Shown here piece by piece: positions 5,222-7,121 of a stretch of 7,121 nt of DNA (positions are counted from its first letter, which is position 1; every line of letters begins with the position of its first letter). The DNA is from Deltaproteobacteria bacterium (lineage in GTDB: Bacteria > Desulfobacterota > Desulfobaccia > Desulfobaccales > 0-14-0-80-60-11), in assembly GCA_016874945.1 (NCBI GenBank), contig VGSO01000150.1, positions 1 to 7,121 on the forward strand, in the 5' to 3' direction. Position numbers and translations under genes: made by a program. The notes under the pieces were generated by a model. It ran no database searches and was not told the DNA's origin. It saw only the letters and a program-made list of their open reading frames with translations.

Positions 5222-6400
5222 ATGGTTCCACATATTAAACAGGTGCGTATCCGAAATTATAAGAGCATTGGCCAACTTGCTGTGAATTTGGAGCCTTTTA
5301 CCGTTTTAGTTGGACCTAATGGCTCAGGAAAGAGCAATTTCATTGATGCCTTGGCATTTGTGAAGGATTGCCTCGCCGATTCTTTAGAATCTGCATTTCG
5401 GGATCGGGGTGGAATAGGTGCTGTACGGCGTCGCTCCGCCGGTCACCCCACTGATATAGAAATCAGCATCATCATGTACTTAGAAGACAATTTATCGGCC
5501 TCCTATTCCTTTAAAATTGCTGCCAAGTTTGAGAAGAAATTTACGGTGGCTTTTGAGCGCTGCCAAGTGCGGGGCCTCTTGAAAGAGCATGAATTTGAAA
5601 TTAAGGAAGGTGAATTCGTAAAAGAGATACCTGGCATCAGGCCGAAAGTATCCTTAGATCGACTCGGTTTATATGCTGCCTCCGCCACTGACGAATTCCG
5701 CCCCGTTTACGATTTTCTTACTTCTATGAGGTTCTATTCTATAATTCCGAAAGAATTGCGAGAGTTACAAAAATCAGACCCTGGGGATTACCTCAATCGT
5801 GATGGTAGCAACGCTGCTGCTATCCTTCGGCGTCTTAAGAAAGATGAACAATTGGCTTGGCAATATGACCGTATTTGCAGCCTACTCTCAAAAGTAGTGC
5901 AAGGTATTAGAAAAGTTGAATATCATGCTGTGGGGCAAATGGAGACGATTCAAATAAAGCAGGACGTCGGTACTAAATATCCATGGACTTTTGAGGCACT
6001 AAATATGTCGGATGGGACATTGCGTATCCTGGGCTTACTTTTGGCCGTTTATCAACCCGGGAGTCACACTGTCATTGCTATTGAGGAGCCTGAGGCGACT
6101 GTGCATCCAGCAGTTACGGAATTAATCATTGAAGTGCTCATGGACGCCGCAAACGAAAGACAGGTTTTGATAACCACGCATAGCCCGGATATCTTGGATT
6201 ATAAATACCTTCAAGACTCCCAAATAAAAATAGTGACAATGGATAATTACAGTACCCTCATCGCTCCGCTGTCTCAATCCAGCCGGGAAGCAATCCGCAA
6301 ACATTTATATACTCCTGGGGAACTCTTACGTTCAGGTGAACTAACCCCTGACATTGAGACGGCTAAAGAAGAATCAGCCAAGCAATCGAGCTTATTTTAG
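5222..6400 (+). CDS. AAA/ABC-type ATPase of the RecF/OLD-like group, putative defence ATPase
   Basis: The 392-residue protein has a split ABC-type ATPase fold. IRIRNYKSI-like opening residues (9-16) lead to Walker A GPNGSGKS at 31-38. The Q-loop and insert region spans roughly 60-255. The signature-like MSDGTLRIL is at 262-270, Walker B TVIAIEEPE at 283-291 with catalytic Glu-Glu, VHP at 294-296, and the switch histidine in LITTHSPDILD is His320. It lacks the C-terminal Toprim nuclease of class 1 OLD proteins. A Toprim-like protein is instead encoded next door, as in two-gene systems where the ATPase senses and the partner acts. Composition is about 40-45% GC against about 60% in flanking genes, suggesting transfer. 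The polar tail (about 376-392) looks disordered. Defence is inferred; another DNA-metabolism role is possible. Confidence 0.88.
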   Translation: MVPHIKQVRIRNYKSIGQLAVNLEPFTVLVGPNGSGKSNFIDALAFVKDCLADSLESAFRDRGGIGAVRRRSAGHPTDIEISIIMYLEDNLSASYSFKIAAKFEKKFTVAFERCQVRGLLKEHEFEIKEGEFVKEIPGIRPKVSLDRLGLYAASATDEFRPVYDFLTSMRFYSIIPKELRELQKSDPGDYLNRDGSNAAAILRRLKKDEQLAWQYDRICSLLSKVVQGIRKVEYHAVGQMETIQIKQDVGTKYPWTFEALNMSDGTLRILGLLLAVYQPGSHTVIAIEEPEATVHPAVTELIIEVLMDAANERQVLITTHSPDILDYKYLQDSQIKIVTMDNYSTLIAPLSQSSREAIRKHLYTPGELLRSGELTPDIETAKEESAKQSSLF

Positions 6401-6419
6401 TCTCAAAGTAGGTTTTAAA

Positions 6420-7016
6420 ATGAATTCGGCAATCCTCCCCATAGTTGAAGGCCAAGCAGAAGTCGAATCTGTGCCTATCTTGTTGCGCAGAATTCGTGAT
6501 CAAATGCATGCCTTTGATATTCAGATTGTCAGGCCATTCCGGGTTAAGCGTAATAAAGTCGTCCAAGAGGGCCAATTGGAGCGGGCAATCAATCAGGGGG
6601 TCAACGACCGCGGCAATATTGGAGCAATATTATTACTTTTGGATGCTGATGATGATTGCCCGGCTACCCTTGCACCGCAACTCATAGAACGATGCAGAAA
6701 AACAACACATTTGCCGGTGGCAGTGGTTTTAGCAAATATTGAAATGGAAGGATGGTTCCTTGGGGGCAAAGAGTCTTTGCGGGGGGTATGTGGTATCAAG
6801 CAAGATGCCGTTGCTCCCCAAAATCCTGAAAGCATACGGGGTTCAAAAGAACGACTTAGCCAAAATATGAGGCATAGAAGGAGATATCTAGAAGTGGACG
6901 ACCAGCCGGCACTGGCAACTCAAATAGATTTTGAACTCACTAAAGGTCGATGCCCATCCTTTGATAAATTCCTTCGAGAAGTCCAGAACCTAATGAATTA
7001 TATTCAGGGGAATTAA
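6420..7016 (+). CDS. DUF4276 family protein, Toprim-like partner of the ATPase
   Basis: The 198-residue product matches my recollection of the DUF4276 family, often encoded next to ATPases like the one upstream. Visible motifs resemble a Toprim fold: Glu10 in PIVEGQAEVE, then Asp75-x-Asp77 in ILLLLDADDD after a hydrophobic strand. These are the acidic metal-binding positions of Toprim nucleases. Further family-like stretches are NIEMEGWFLGG (106-116), GSKERL (141-146) and the C-terminal DQPALATQIDFE with CPSFDKF (178-184). There is no signal peptide or membrane segment. The ATG at 6420 is preferred over the in-frame codon at 6354, which lies within the ATPase gene; AAGTAGG 7 bases upstream is a partial ribosome site. 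The gap to the ATPase is 19 bases, so co-transcription is likely. Nuclease or effector activity is inferred. Confidence 0.82.
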   Translation: MNSAILPIVEGQAEVESVPILLRRIRDQMHAFDIQIVRPFRVKRNKVVQEGQLERAINQGVNDRGNIGAILLLLDADDDCPATLAPQLIERCRKTTHLPVAVVLANIEMEGWFLGGKESLRGVCGIKQDAVAPQNPESIRGSKERLSQNMRHRRRYLEVDDQPALATQIDFELTKGRCPSFDKFLREVQNLMNYIQGN

Positions 7017-7121
7017 ATGTTGCTCCAAGGCAAGCGCATCGCCATCCTGGCGGAAGACCTTTATCAGGAATTGGAATTATGGTATCCGCTGCTGCGATTT
7101 CGGGGCGCGGGCGCGGAAGTG
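7017..7121 (+). CDS. DJ-1/PfpI family protein, 5' part only
   Basis: Thirty-five codons are visible before the window ends. They read as a Rossmann-like start: GKRIAILAEDLYQELELWYP, then LLRFRGAGAEV. This is the typical N-terminus of PfpI-type members of the DJ-1 superfamily (VAIL-x-ED-x-x-E-x-x-ELWYP-x-x-R-x-x-x-AGAEV), including the conserved acidic residue pair. PfpI-like proteins are annotated as cysteine peptidases, glyoxalases or deglycases; the catalytic cysteine lies beyond the window. The ATG immediately follows the TAA of the DUF4276 gene, and CAGGGGA inside that gene is the only candidate ribosome site. GC-rich host-like composition returns at this start codon. Confidence 0.8.
   Translation, partial: MLLQGKRIAILAEDLYQELELWYPLLRFRGAGAEV

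Noticed and set aside
6354..6419. Upstream start of the DUF4276 gene overlapping the ATPase by 47 bases
   Set aside because: The 22 added residues are basic and unlike the family start. The ATG at 6420 places the hydrophobic strand and VEG motif at the expected position.
6905..6918. CTGGCAA heptad inside the DUF4276 gene
   Set aside because: It is a single copy within conserved coding sequence (Ala-Leu-Ala-Thr), so it is a chance match and not part of the spacer repeat family.

Overview
This window looks like a piece of chromosome from a GC-rich anaerobic bacterium, most plausibly a Desulfobacterota (former Deltaproteobacteria) relative. That assignment rests on gene style and on AACTG/CTAACAA-like intergenic repeats, so it is only moderately supported. 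Host-type genes are GC-rich (one sampled 60-base line is 60% GC). The last two complete genes are clearly poorer (sampled lines 40-52%).

Layout. Positions 1-176 are a leader, possibly with the tail of an unknown upstream gene. They are followed by purA (177-1469, TTG start with a near-perfect ribosome binding site) and a strong intrinsic terminator at 1523-1551. A stand-alone receiver-domain protein is encoded on the minus strand (1629-2039), convergent with purA and divergent from the next gene across a 197-base AT-rich spacer holding a 7-bp inverted repeat. Three plus-strand genes follow: a single-domain protein of the MetE/UROD superfamily (2237-3268), recO (3385-4140) and a membrane fatty-acid hydroxylase-family protein (4276-5148). 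The spacers around recO, and the one after purA, are largely built of degenerate 7-base tandem repeats that run into start or stop codons.

From 5149 to 7016 composition drops. This stretch holds a two-gene unit: an SMC/RecF/OLD-like ABC-type ATPase (5222-6400) and, 19 bases later, a small DUF4276-family protein with Toprim-like acidic motifs (6420-7016). The pairing resembles ATPase plus Toprim-effector anti-phage systems such as PARIS and OLD-type pairs. It is the best candidate here for a poorly described defence module. GC-rich sequence resumes exactly at the ATG at 7017, the start of a DJ-1/PfpI-family gene cut by the window end.

The housekeeping genes (purine synthesis, recombination repair) do not form an obvious pathway cluster. 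The ATPase and DUF4276 genes are the only pair whose spacing and content argue for a joint function.
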